Below, piece after piece: positions 25,424-33,883 of a stretch of 64,000 nt of DNA. The notes beneath the pieces were generated by a model. The model searched no databases. It had not been told where the DNA came from and saw only the letters and a program-made list of their open reading frames with translations. The stretch comes from Edaphobacter sp. 4G125 (GTDB lineage: Bacteria > Acidobacteriota > Terriglobia > Terriglobales > Acidobacteriaceae): positions 4,089,501-4,153,500 of the forward strand of contig NZ_CP060393.1 in NCBI RefSeq assembly GCF_014274685.1, read 5' to 3'. Numbering within the stretch: the first letter of the stretch is position 1; each line of letters begins with the position of its first letter. Made by a program: the position numbers and the translations under genes.

Positions 25424-26599
25424 TTACTTTTGCGTAACTCGCAAAGCGATCCTTCGGTTCTTTGCTCGCCCCTCTTCGGTCGAATTGTCACCGACAGGAT
25501 ATTGATCTCCATAACCTTCTGAAGTAAGGCGAGACGCATCAATCCCTTTACTGACAAAAGCATCCATCACGGTCTTCGCGCGCGCGTCGGAGAGAGCCTT
25601 GTTGGCAGCCGGGTCACCTGTGTTGTCGGTGTATCCTCCAATCTTCACCTGCACATTGGGATACGCCTTCAGAATCTCGGTGATGTTGTTCAGCTGTTCC
25701 TCGGATGAGGGCTGCAACGTCGCTTTACCTGTATCGAAGAGCAGACGATCGAAGTTAAACCAGGTGGTCGTATCCACCGGCTTCGACGAATCCTGAATAA
25801 ATGAAAGCAGCTGATTCTCAATTCCGTACTGAGGGATGTTCAGCTCCACTCCGTTCGGCAGCTTGGTTTTGAAGAAGTCGCCAAGCGCGGACATTGCGGA
25901 GCTTCCCGCATTCGAGGCTGTCTGCATAGCTTCGTTAGCCGGAGGCCTTGAGCGATTGAAGAACCACAACGCAGCCAGCAGAATAGCCGCGAGAATCACT
26001 ACCGGCCATAACCATCGGTTGGTGGTGGCCGCTGCACGGGTCGGGACTGCGGAAAGCGCCCCTGGAATCCCTGCAAATAATGTGGAAAGACCGGCAGGCA
26101 TCAGTCCTTGCAGATTCGGTACCTCTGTCTTCAGGCTATTTGCTAATCCTGAAGCACTTACATTGTTGTCGCGAACAAAATGTCCCAGCCCCCCGAGAAC
26201 AAGCGGGGCCGCCATGCTGAGGAGTGTGCCTGCCTTGTTTGCTCCAACTCCGGCAAATTGCCCGATCGCATCAGTCACGGCTCCTTGCCGCGAGCCAAAG
26301 ATCATTGGGAGCAGACGCCCTGCCATATCGGAAAGGGGAGATGTCCCCGCAAGTGCTGCCGAGGGATTGGCGGCCAAGGCAGAGACTGCACTCGGCGTAT
26401 TAGCAGGATTGGTGATGAGTCCAAAAATCTGCCCTAGAAAACCGGGCTCTTCTGCGCGCGCAGCTAGCCCTGTGAGCATCGCAGCAGCTCCGCCCTGAAG
26501 TCCTCGTTGCACGGTTTCAGTGGATTCGCCAAGCTGGCTGGCGAGAGGCCCGGTGATGGGACCAAGGAATCCCATGACGCTTTCAACGATTGAAGCCAT
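25424..26599 (-). CDS. DUF937 - membrane helix - OmpA domain protein
   Basis: 391 residues; GAGGAGGAAGAT precedes ATG 26599. The N-terminal half (about 1-165) is a Gly/Ala-rich DUF937-type domain (LASQLGESTETVQRGLQGG, MLTGLAARAEEPGFLGQIFG). One membrane helix sits near 198-216 (WPVVILAAILLAALWFF). The C-terminal region from about 275 is an OmpA peptidoglycan-binding domain: LLFDTGKATLQPSSEEQL, VQVKIGGYTDNTGD, LSDARAKTVMDAFV and AKNRRIALRV. This places a cytoplasmic DUF937 domain and a periplasmic cell-wall anchor on one chain. It stands alone between the ABC exporter and the EF-G paralogue. The function of the DUF937 part is unknown. Confidence 0.88.
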   Translation of the reverse strand: MASIVESVMGFLGPITGPLASQLGESTETVQRGLQGGAAAMLTGLAARAEEPGFLGQIFGLITNPANTPSAVSALAANPSAALAGTSPLSDMAGRLLPMIFGSRQGAVTDAIGQFAGVGANKAGTLLSMAAPLVLGGLGHFVRDNNVSASGLANSLKTEVPNLQGLMPAGLSTLFAGIPGALSAVPTRAAATTNRWLWPVVILAAILLAALWFFNRSRPPANEAMQTASNAGSSAMSALGDFFKTKLPNGVELNIPQYGIENQLLSFIQDSSKPVDTTTWFNFDRLLFDTGKATLQPSSEEQLNNITEILKAYPNVQVKIGGYTDNTGDPAANKALSDARAKTVMDAFVSKGIDASRLTSEGYGDQYPVGDNSTEEGRAKNRRIALRVTQK

Positions 26600-26702
26600 A
26601 TCTTCCTCCTCATGTTTTCGTTCGTTTGCGATGTTCCTGGGCCCGTACTTTTAATACCTCTGCGCTCAGATCCTCCTTACAGATAAAGAATTTATGAGCG
26701 CC

Positions 26703-28862
26703 TCACTCCTCCTCTTCTCCCATGGGTCGTTTCGCGGTGGAAAGAATCCGCTCCGACAGTTGCTGGGGAACAAGATCATAGTGATCCATATCCATGCGGA
26801 ACGTACCTCGCCCTTGCGTAATGGCGGTCAGGGTTGCTCCATAGGTCAGCATCTCGGCCATCGGCACCTCGGCGCGAATAGCAGTTCCGGAACCGGAACT
26901 CTCCATACCTTGGACCCTTCCCCGTCTTCCATTCAGGTCGGCCATCAGGGCCCCGGCAAATTCGTCAGGCGCTTCGATCTCGACGCGCATCACCGGTTCC
27001 AGCAGGGCAGGTTTGGCCTGTTCCATGCACTTCCGAAAGGCGAGCCGGGCTGCCAGCTTGAAGGACATCTCGCTGGAATCGACGTCATGATAGCTACCGT
27101 CAAAGAGGGTCACCTTGAAATCGAGCACCGGATATCCCGCTAAGAAACCCCGTGCAGCCGACTCCTGAATACCTTTTTCTACTGCCGGGATAAACTGCCT
27201 GGGAATCGCTCCGCCAAAGATATCGTTCTCGAAGACGATGCCACTTCCACGAGGAAGCGGCTCCATCCGGATACGGCAGTCGCCAAACTGGCCGTGTCCT
27301 CCAGTCTGCTTCTTGTGCCGACCTTGTGCTTCGGCCCGGCCACGGATCGTCTCCCGATACGGTACCTTGGGAGCCTTCAAGGTCACCTCTGTGTGATAGC
27401 GCTTCTTCAGCTTTGAGACAATGGCCTCGATGTGAGTCTGTCCTGATCCAGCCACCAGAAACTCATTCGTATGCGGATCGCGGAAGAACCGCACCATCAG
27501 GTCTTCTTCCATCAGGCGATGCAATGCAGGAGCCAATTTATCTTCGTCCGCACGCGACTTCGGCTCGATCGCATAAGTCATGACGGGCTCGGGAATAGAA
27601 ACCGGCTCAAGAAAAATTTCGTGTGCCTTGTCTCCCAAGGTGTCCCCACTCAAGGTGGCCCTCAGTTTGGGAACGGCCCCCAGGTCACCTGCATGAAGTT
27701 CCTGGATCTCCAACGCCTTTCGCCCCTGCATCACGGCTAGATGCGATAGACGTTCCTGCTCGTGTCGTGTGAAGTTCTGGATCGCCGTGTCATTTTTGGC
27801 AACCCCGCTGACCACTTTGAAGAAAGAGATTCTGCCGGCAAACGGATCGGACATCGTCTTATAGACGTAAAGAGCGAGAGGCTCCTTGTCATCGATGGGC
27901 CTCATCACCATCTCTTCGTGTACATATCCGTCGCCAGGCTTTGCTTCTCCATTTCCGTGACTTATCGGCATGGAACGAGCGGCGCGGGCTGCAATCGGCA
28001 CACGCTCCACAGCCGCAGGAGCATAGAACTTCAGAAAATCAAGAAGATGATCCGTACCTACATTTCTTAATCCGCTGGTATAGAGCACCGGAAAGATTCG
28101 GTCTTCGCGTATAGCCTCGTGAAGTGCACCGACCAAATGCTCCTCCGGAATCGTTCCTTCCTGGAAGAACTCCTCCATCAACTCGTCCTTGCCTTCAGCG
28201 ACCAGCTCGACCAAAGCCTCATGCGCCTGCTTCGCTTCAGCTTCCATGGATGAAGGGATCGCTCCCGCTTCCCCTCTCCCATTCCCCCCCGGCTCATAGA
28301 GATACGACTTCATCGTGACCAGATCAACAACTCCGTGAAATCCCTTCTCGTCGGTAATTGGCAACTCGACCGGAATCACCTGTCGGCCCCATTTCGACCG
28401 CATCACTTCAATCATCTGTTGCCGACCGGCGCGGCTATCCGCTTTCGGATGATCGACCTGATTGACTACAATCGCACGGGGAAGCGCAACTTCATTCGCG
28501 TATCGCCATACCCTGTCCGTCATCGTTTCAATACCCGAGCAGGCATTGACGACGATCAGCGCTGACTCTACCGGCATCATGGCCGCTCGCGCCTCGTGCA
28601 CAAACATATGAAAACCCGGTGTATCGATCAGATTGACCTTGACGCCATTCCACTCAGCGAAGGCAACCGCATTCGCCATCGTGGTTTGCCGGATAACCTC
28701 TTCTTCGTCATAGGCCGTAACTGCAGAGCCGTCCTCAACTCTGCCTAGCTCCGGTGTCATCTTCGCGGCGTGCAACATGGCCGCGATCAACGACGTCTTG
28801 CCACTATGCGCGTGTCCCACCACGGCTACATTGCGAATCTCATTTCCGGCATAAACCCTCAT
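26703..28862 (-). CDS. Elongation factor G paralogue with altered GTPase motif
   Basis: 719 residues from ATG 28862, with GGAGG eight bases upstream; the frame is open to 28898. Domain order matches EF-G: GTPase, then LALYVYKTMSDPFAGRISFF (domain II), and domains III-V ending in MAEMLTYGATLTAITQGRG. The P-loop is GHAHSGKTS (16-24), G3 is DTPGF with Phe84 where canonical EF-G has the catalytic His of DTPGH, and G4 is NQVD instead of NKVD. These are features of the EF-G-like (EF-G2) group, whose members are not the main translocase. No tufA, rpsL or rpsG lies nearby, so it is not the str-operon copy. The cellular role is unknown. Confidence 0.88.
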   Translation of the reverse strand: MRVYAGNEIRNVAVVGHAHSGKTSLIAAMLHAAKMTPELGRVEDGSAVTAYDEEEVIRQTTMANAVAFAEWNGVKVNLIDTPGFHMFVHEARAAMMPVESALIVVNACSGIETMTDRVWRYANEVALPRAIVVNQVDHPKADSRAGRQQMIEVMRSKWGRQVIPVELPITDEKGFHGVVDLVTMKSYLYEPGGNGRGEAGAIPSSMEAEAKQAHEALVELVAEGKDELMEEFFQEGTIPEEHLVGALHEAIREDRIFPVLYTSGLRNVGTDHLLDFLKFYAPAAVERVPIAARAARSMPISHGNGEAKPGDGYVHEEMVMRPIDDKEPLALYVYKTMSDPFAGRISFFKVVSGVAKNDTAIQNFTRHEQERLSHLAVMQGRKALEIQELHAGDLGAVPKLRATLSGDTLGDKAHEIFLEPVSIPEPVMTYAIEPKSRADEDKLAPALHRLMEEDLMVRFFRDPHTNEFLVAGSGQTHIEAIVSKLKKRYHTEVTLKAPKVPYRETIRGRAEAQGRHKKQTGGHGQFGDCRIRMEPLPRGSGIVFENDIFGGAIPRQFIPAVEKGIQESAARGFLAGYPVLDFKVTLFDGSYHDVDSSEMSFKLAARLAFRKCMEQAKPALLEPVMRVEIEAPDEFAGALMADLNGRRGRVQGMESSGSGTAIRAEVPMAEMLTYGATLTAITQGRGTFRMDMDHYDLVPQQLSERILSTAKRPMGEEEE

Positions 28863-29248
28863 AAAGGACTCCTCCATGCAAGTACATCGAGAATCCAACC
28901 AGGGAGAGCAGCAGCAACGACAATTCTTTGCCGTTACAGAACTGAGATCATCGGCCTGCCATCCGTCTCTGCCTGGGAGGCACCCCGTTTCCAGTTACAG
29001 ACCAACAGATTCTCTGGCCTGCAACGCATTCGCAATCTCCGGGAAAGAGCGCTCTTCGCAACCCGCTTTTCATTGCGACGGTCACTGCCCCACCCGCGAG
29101 ACACGGATGCTATCACACCCCTCAACCGTTCCGTCAACGGCTCTTTCGATACTTTTGAGGTCCTTTTAGCACTGGATGCCGCGTTCCACGACGTATCCTG
29201 AGAACCGGGCCAACCGCAGCTTCAGAACCTGTTAGAGAAGGGAAGTCG
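28863..29248. other. 386-bp divergent intergenic region (EF-G paralogue / LysR)
   Basis: It must hold the promoters of both divergent genes. I see no RNA gene, strong hairpin or recognisable operator in it. Open frames crossing it show no coding character. Confidence 0.5.
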
Positions 29249-30169
29249 ATGGAGAACTTTCGGCTAAAGGTATTTCGTGCCGTCGCAGAAGCCCTGAGTT
29301 TTCGCAAGGCCGCTGAAATGCTTCATTTAAGCCAGCCTGCCGTCAGCCAACAGATTCGCGCGCTTGAAGAAGAGGTTGGAACAAGGCTCTTTGATCGCGC
29401 AGGAGGCGATCGTCATAACAGCCAGATTGCGCTGACCGAGGCTGGTCGCGTGTTGCTGGATTACGCTCGACGTTCCGCCATAATGCTGCTTGAGGCCGAA
29501 CGCGCTCTCGCGGCCCTGAACCATGAAGTGACCGGGGAGCTGAAGTTAGGAGCATCCACCACCGTCGCCCAATACTTCCTGCCCAGGATCCTGGGGGCTT
29601 TCCTGAAGCAATATCCACAGGTCCACATCTCGATGATCAGTGGGAATACCGAGCACATCGCCGAGGCAGTTGCCAATGAAAAGGTCGATCTGGGGATCAT
29701 CGAGGGGCCCGCACTTCGGCGCGATCTCAAGACCGAGTCCATGACTCCAGATGAATTGGTACTCATCGTGAGCCCTTTGCATGAATGGGCGCAGCGCAAG
29801 ACAGTGCTTGCAGCTCAGGATCTTACAACCTCTCCCCTGCTGATGCGGGAGCGCGGGTCGGGCTCTCGAACAGTGGTCGAGAGGGCCCTCCGACAGGCTG
29901 GGTTGCGTCAGCGCGAATTGAAGATTGTGATGGAACTGGATTCTACTGAAGCGATCATCTCTGGCGTAGAGGCTGGGCTGGGAGCTGGATTTGTCTCGCG
30001 GTGGGCCATCAGCAAGGTCCTACGACTGGGGGCCGTAAAGGTCATCAAGGTTGCCGGACTGCGGATCGCGCGAGAGTTCCGGTTTGTATGGCCAGCAGGA
30101 GCGGAGCTGAGCGGGGCCGCCGAGAGCTTTTATCGATTTGCCCAGGCGGCAACCAGGCACGAAGGATAG
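29249..30169 (+). CDS. LysR-family transcriptional regulator
   Basis: 306 residues; AAGGGAAG precedes ATG 29249. The first 60 residues are the LysR winged helix-turn-helix (FRAVAEALSFRKAAEMLHLSQPAVSQQIRALEEEVG, split here only for description) and residues about 90-295 are the periplasmic-binding-like effector domain (LKLGASTTVAQYFLPRIL, VDLGIIEGP, LMRERGSGSRTVVERAL, GLGAGFVSRWAI). The effector domain resembles the CysB/CbbR/YeiE branch. It is divergent from the EF-G paralogue and convergent with a MerR gene three bases away. LysR proteins often control the divergent neighbour, so regulation of the EF-G paralogue is possible but not shown. Confidence 0.92.
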   Translation: MENFRLKVFRAVAEALSFRKAAEMLHLSQPAVSQQIRALEEEVGTRLFDRAGGDRHNSQIALTEAGRVLLDYARRSAIMLLEAERALAALNHEVTGELKLGASTTVAQYFLPRILGAFLKQYPQVHISMISGNTEHIAEAVANEKVDLGIIEGPALRRDLKTESMTPDELVLIVSPLHEWAQRKTVLAAQDLTTSPLLMRERGSGSRTVVERALRQAGLRQRELKIVMELDSTEAIISGVEAGLGAGFVSRWAISKVLRLGAVKVIKVAGLRIAREFRFVWPAGAELSGAAESFYRFAQAATRHEG

Positions 30170-30172
30170 CCC

Positions 30173-30664
30173 TCAATCTCCTGGATCGAAAAGCTTCGAG
30201 TTCTCCGGACGCGTCGACCGGGTTGACCGAATGCTTTGTACCGAGGAACGAGCCGGGGGGCGAGAGAGGTGAGCCAGGAGGTCGCGCATCTCTTTCTGGA
30301 GTTTTCGTAATGATGGAGCCTTGGTCGAAGAAGAAGTCGCGACGTCGATCCCTAAAGAAAGCTGGGGTGCCTTCTGGCGCTGTTCCGTCTTGATAACCTG
30401 GCGCGCGCCCGAAATGGTATACCCCTCGTCATAAAGCAGGGATTTGATGTGTAGAACCGCTTCCACATCACGGCGACGATACAGCCTCTGCCCCGTGCCT
30501 CCCTTATGCGGTTTCAGTTGAGGAAACTCGCTCTCCCAGAAGCGGAGCACATACGCAGGAATGTCGCACAGTCGGGAGACCTCACCGATGCGGAAGTAAA
30601 GTTTGTCCGGAATCTCCACGCCGGCAGGCGGTGAATTTCTACGAATTGGCTGGTGCTGCGCCAT
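30173..30664 (-). CDS. MerR-family transcriptional regulator
   Basis: 163 residues; GGAG stands seven bases before ATG 30664. Residues about 22-90 form a MerR-type helix-turn-helix and wing: YFRIGEVSRLCDIPAYVLRF, WESEFPQLKP, GQRLYRRRDVEAVLHIKSLL and GYTISGARQVI. The tail is short, basic and Ser/Arg-rich with no metal-binding cysteine cluster, so it is not a MerR/CueR metal sensor. Proteins of this shape are common in Acidobacteria and myxobacteria (CarA-like DNA-binding head without the B12 domain). Its targets are unknown. Confidence 0.9.
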   Translation of the reverse strand: MAQHQPIRRNSPPAGVEIPDKLYFRIGEVSRLCDIPAYVLRFWESEFPQLKPHKGGTGQRLYRRRDVEAVLHIKSLLYDEGYTISGARQVIKTEQRQKAPQLSLGIDVATSSSTKAPSLRKLQKEMRDLLAHLSRPPARSSVQSIRSTRSTRPENSKLFDPGD

Positions 30665-30711
30665 ACCATAGCTCCAGAGGGTGTTTATTCCCTAGACAAG
30701 TATAGGACAGC

Positions 30712-30732
30712 AAAACCCCGAAGATGGGTTTT
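30712..30732. other. Short hairpin upstream of the lipoprotein gene
   Basis: AAAACCC (30712-30718) pairs with GGGTTTT (30726-30732). It lies between the divergent MerR and lipoprotein genes, not after a gene, so it is more likely a leader structure than a terminator. Confidence 0.3.
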
Positions 30733-30922
30733 CCTGCCAGCAACGCAAAGGAAAATCTCTCCATCCTGGCTTGCCGGTTCTCGCCCTGCACGGCATCATA
30801 GGAGTGATAAAAATTCCAATCGCAATTGAGATCGTTTCAGTCCGGGGAGATTTTCATTTCACTGCGGACAAGGAACTACACGAGAAAAGAAACGTATCCA
30901 CTCTTACGAAAGGCGGAAGAGA

Positions 30923-31531
30923 ATGAGCGTAAAGCGAGCGATTCTTGCATCGACATGCCTGATCTTTGGAATGACCTGTGGTTGCCGCGTCACCACAGAC
31001 GATCACGGCGACAATAAGAACGTAAAGGTCGCGACTCCCTTTGGAGGAGTCCAGGTCAAGACCAACGATGAGGCTGCCGTCACCGGAATCGGGATTCCGG
31101 TCTATCCAGGTGCCGAGTTGGTCAAGAAAGATAAAAACAGCGGTTCCGCAGACGTGAACCTAAGTCTTGGGAAGTTTCAGCTCCGAGTAAAAGCTGCCAG
31201 CTACCGAACCCCGGATACTCCTGATAAGGTCACAGCGTTTTATCGCGACAGTTTGAAACGGTATGGAACCGTAATCCAGTGCAACCACGACCAGCCTGTC
31301 GGCTCTCCAACCCAGACTGAAGAAGGGTTAACCTGCTCCGACGGCGACCGCAAACACGTCGAAGCCTCTGCGGACACATCAGGAAAAGTGGAGCTGAAGA
31401 CTGGCTCAAAGCAGCACCAGCATATTGTGGCGATCGATCCCGATGGATCCGGAACCAAATTCGGCCTTGTCATGCTGGATCTCCCCGGGGGCATCTCCAT
31501 CGGGGACTCGACCCCGGATTCTCGGCAGTAA
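30923..31531 (+). CDS. Putative lipoprotein of unknown function
   Basis: 202 residues; GGAAGAGA precedes ATG 30923. The start MSVKRAILASTCLIFGMTCGC has a lipobox with Cys21. The rest is hydrophilic, with a conserved-looking stretch IPVYPGAELVKKDK, then VKAASYRTPDTPDKVTAFYR, a pattern seen in several exported Acidobacterial proteins of unknown role. Two cysteines (IQCNHD and LTCSDGD) could form a disulphide. It is followed by a zinc-ribbon membrane protein and the pyr operon but is separated from them by short gaps. I cannot name a function. Confidence 0.75.
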   Translation: MSVKRAILASTCLIFGMTCGCRVTTDDHGDNKNVKVATPFGGVQVKTNDEAAVTGIGIPVYPGAELVKKDKNSGSADVNLSLGKFQLRVKAASYRTPDTPDKVTAFYRDSLKRYGTVIQCNHDQPVGSPTQTEEGLTCSDGDRKHVEASADTSGKVELKTGSKQHQHIVAIDPDGSGTKFGLVMLDLPGGISIGDSTPDSRQ

Positions 31532-31575
31532 GCGGTTGGCTTGCTGCTCCGTCAGGGGTGGGATAGCTTTGATCT

Positions 31576-32238
31576 ATGCACGAGTTCTGTCACCGATGCG
31601 GAGGTGAACTAGCTGTTGAGAGCGGATCATCCTTCTGCCCTCATTGCGGCGCCCCACAAATTTATCTGCCTGAAGCGATTGAAGCGGATAACTCCGACAC
31701 CGAAAACTCGACAGGGGTTCTGCCCCCACCCTCTCCTCAACAGGTGGAGTGGAAGACCGCGATTCTCTGTGCTCTTCTCGTTGCATTTGTGGGCGCATTG
31801 TTCAGCGCCCTCTCCACGAAGGTCCCCGCCTTCTCGTTTGTGAACTGGCTATGGACGATCAGCGCTTCGGTCATCACGTTGGCGATCTATCAGTATCGAA
31901 AGCCACAGGCACGTATGGATGCCATCGTCGGGGCGAGGATCGGCATCGTCGTCGGGATAATCCTGATCACCACTATCGGAGTCACCATGGCAGGTGCAGG
32001 GCTTGTGGCCCGTTTCGGACTCCACGCCATGGGCTCCTTCGACTCCGAACTTCTGGCCCAGATCAACAAAGCTGCAACCGCCAACCCGCAACCACCGGAG
32101 ATCAAGCAATATATCTACTCCCCCGAGTTCAAAGCAGGCATTATGCTGGCCGGCTTTGCAATGCTGGGCGGGCTGGTCCTCTTCCTGACGACAATCGGTG
32201 GTGCCATCAGTGGGCTTCTCCGGACCCGACGAAGCTGA
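31576..32238 (+). CDS. Zinc-ribbon membrane protein of unknown function
   Basis: 220 residues. The N-terminus has two CxxC pairs (Cys5/Cys8 and Cys21/Cys24), a zinc-ribbon. An acidic linker follows, then four predicted membrane helices near 60-78, 86-107, 118-141 and 186-213. A soluble loop between helices 3 and 4 contains many charged and proline residues. Such zinc-ribbon/membrane proteins are widespread but uncharacterised. It lies 56 bases upstream of pyrR on the same strand; co-transcription is possible. Confidence 0.75.
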   Translation: MHEFCHRCGGELAVESGSSFCPHCGAPQIYLPEAIEADNSDTENSTGVLPPPSPQQVEWKTAILCALLVAFVGALFSALSTKVPAFSFVNWLWTISASVITLAIYQYRKPQARMDAIVGARIGIVVGIILITTIGVTMAGAGLVARFGLHAMGSFDSELLAQINKAATANPQPPEIKQYIYSPEFKAGIMLAGFAMLGGLVLFLTTIGGAISGLLRTRRS

Positions 32239-32294
32239 TCAGGCCGAAGATCGAACGCTCGTTCCACTGCTGATATCATCAGCAGCGGAAGCCT

Positions 32295-32870
32295 ATGAGC
32301 GAAGAAACCAAAGTAGAACAACCTAAGATTCGTGAGAAAGGTCGACTCATGTCGGCCTCGGAGATCGAGCGGACGCTGGTCCGACTGGCACACGAGATCG
32401 TGGAGAAAAACAACGGCGGTGCCAACCTGGGCTTGGTCGGGATCAAGCGGCGCGGCGTTCCTCTCGCCCAAAGACTCGCTGCCATGATCGAAAAGATAGA
32501 AAAGCATCCCGTCGATACCGGTGTGCTTGATATCAGCTTCTACCGAGACGACTTATCGACCAGTGGGCCTCGCCCCACTGTTGTTCCGGGAACACTCGGC
32601 TTCGACGTCAATGGCCGAAATGTCATCCTCATCGACGATGTTCTTTATACGGGCCGTACGATCCGCGCCGCTCTCGATGCCCTTTTTGACCATGGTCGGC
32701 CCAAAAGTGTGCAGCTGTTGGCCCTGATCGACCGAGGTCACCGCGAGCTGCCGATCGAAGCCACCTTCACCGGACGCTCCATTCCGACCTCGAACCGAGA
32801 GATCATCGAAGTGAAGCTGAACGAGATCGACGGACAGGAACAGGTCCTGCTTGTAGAGCGGGTGGACTGA
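32295..32870 (+). CDS. pyrR: PyrR bifunctional pyrimidine regulator / uracil phosphoribosyltransferase
   Basis: 191 residues. The PRPP-binding loop is clear at 110-123 (VILIDDVLYTGRTI), with the family motifs GIKRRGVPLAQR and DISFYRDDL upstream and IDRGHRELPIEA downstream. In many bacteria PyrR binds pyr mRNA to control the operon and has weak uracil phosphoribosyltransferase activity. It leads pyrB and pyrC, eight bases from pyrB. I do not see an obvious PyrR-binding attenuator in the 56-base gap upstream, so control may be at another level. Confidence 0.95.
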   Translation: MSEETKVEQPKIREKGRLMSASEIERTLVRLAHEIVEKNNGGANLGLVGIKRRGVPLAQRLAAMIEKIEKHPVDTGVLDISFYRDDLSTSGPRPTVVPGTLGFDVNGRNVILIDDVLYTGRTIRAALDALFDHGRPKSVQLLALIDRGHRELPIEATFTGRSIPTSNREIIEVKLNEIDGQEQVLLVERVD

Positions 32871-32878
32871 TCGAAGCA

Positions 32879-33883
32879 ATGCAGAGTGCAAGGAACGCTA
32901 CGGTAAATCGGCCTGAATATGCTCAAGGTTCTCTGTTAAGTGTGACTCACCTTTCGCTGGGCGACATCTCTGGAATCCTCTCTGAAACAGCGGAGATCCA
33001 GGACCTTCCCTCCTCCCAGCGTGCTCAGATTCTCAGGGGGCGCACAATCGCCCTATTATTTTATGAATCGAGTACGCGCACCAGGACCAGCTTCGAGCTG
33101 GCGGCAAAGTCCTTGGGCGCCACCACGACCCTGGTCAGCGATAAGTCCTCCTCCATCGAAAAGGGAGAGTCCCTGAAGGACACCGGCCTTACGTTGCGGG
33201 CTTTAGGGGCTGAGTGCATCATCCTTCGCCACTCCGCCTCGGGAGCTCCGTTTGTGCTCGCCCGCGAGACTGGCTTGCCTGTACTCAATGCAGGCGATGG
33301 GATGCACGAGCATCCCTCGCAAGCGCTTCTTGACCTACGCACAATCCTGACTCTTCTGTATGGCCCGGACCAGGCACGTTCCGCTACAGAACGTTCCCTC
33401 GATGGAGTTACCGTCACCATTACAGGCGACATCCTGCACAGCCGTGTCGCTCGCTCTAATGCGATGTTGTTGCCTCGGCTTGGAGCTCGCGTTCTTCTTT
33501 GCGGCCCTCAAGAGCTCCTTCCCGAAAATGCCCTCGGGCTCGGTCCTGGCGTCGAGATCGAGCGAGACTTCGACCGCGCTCTCCAAAAATCACAGGTCGC
33601 TATGATGCTTCGCATCCAGAAGGAACGCCTCGCCGGACTCGAACTTGATCTGAACAACTACATCTCCCGCTATCAACTGAACGGAGAGCGCCTGGCCTCT
33701 CACGCGCCTAAAGCGCTCGTGATGCATCCCGGACCAATGATTCGCGGCCTCGAGATCACCGATGAAGTCGCCGACGGGCCACAGTCCACCATTGAACAGC
33801 AGGTCACCCACGGTCTGGCGATCCGATCGGCCCTGCTCGCCCGAGCTCTTTGCGCCGGTGGCTTCCAGGAAAAAACAGCATGA
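32879..33883 (+). CDS. pyrB: Aspartate carbamoyltransferase catalytic subunit
   Basis: 334 residues. The carbamoyl-phosphate motif STRTRTSFE lies at 65-73, the loop with SSSIEKGES at about 89-98, and HPSQALLD at 145-152 (usually HPTQALLD). These identify an aspartate carbamoyltransferase, the committed step of pyrimidine synthesis. No pyrI regulatory subunit is present; in many bacteria this class works with a dihydroorotase, and the next gene encodes one, overlapping by ATGA at 33880-33883. Confidence 0.95.
   Translation: MQSARNATVNRPEYAQGSLLSVTHLSLGDISGILSETAEIQDLPSSQRAQILRGRTIALLFYESSTRTRTSFELAAKSLGATTTLVSDKSSSIEKGESLKDTGLTLRALGAECIILRHSASGAPFVLARETGLPVLNAGDGMHEHPSQALLDLRTILTLLYGPDQARSATERSLDGVTVTITGDILHSRVARSNAMLLPRLGARVLLCGPQELLPENALGLGPGVEIERDFDRALQKSQVAMMLRIQKERLAGLELDLNNYISRYQLNGERLASHAPKALVMHPGPMIRGLEITDEVADGPQSTIEQQVTHGLAIRSALLARALCAGGFQEKTA

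Noticed and set aside
28770-29201. Plus-strand frame between the EF-G paralogue and LysR
   Set aside because: It overlaps the start of the EF-G paralogue antisense and has no recognisable domain or ribosome site.
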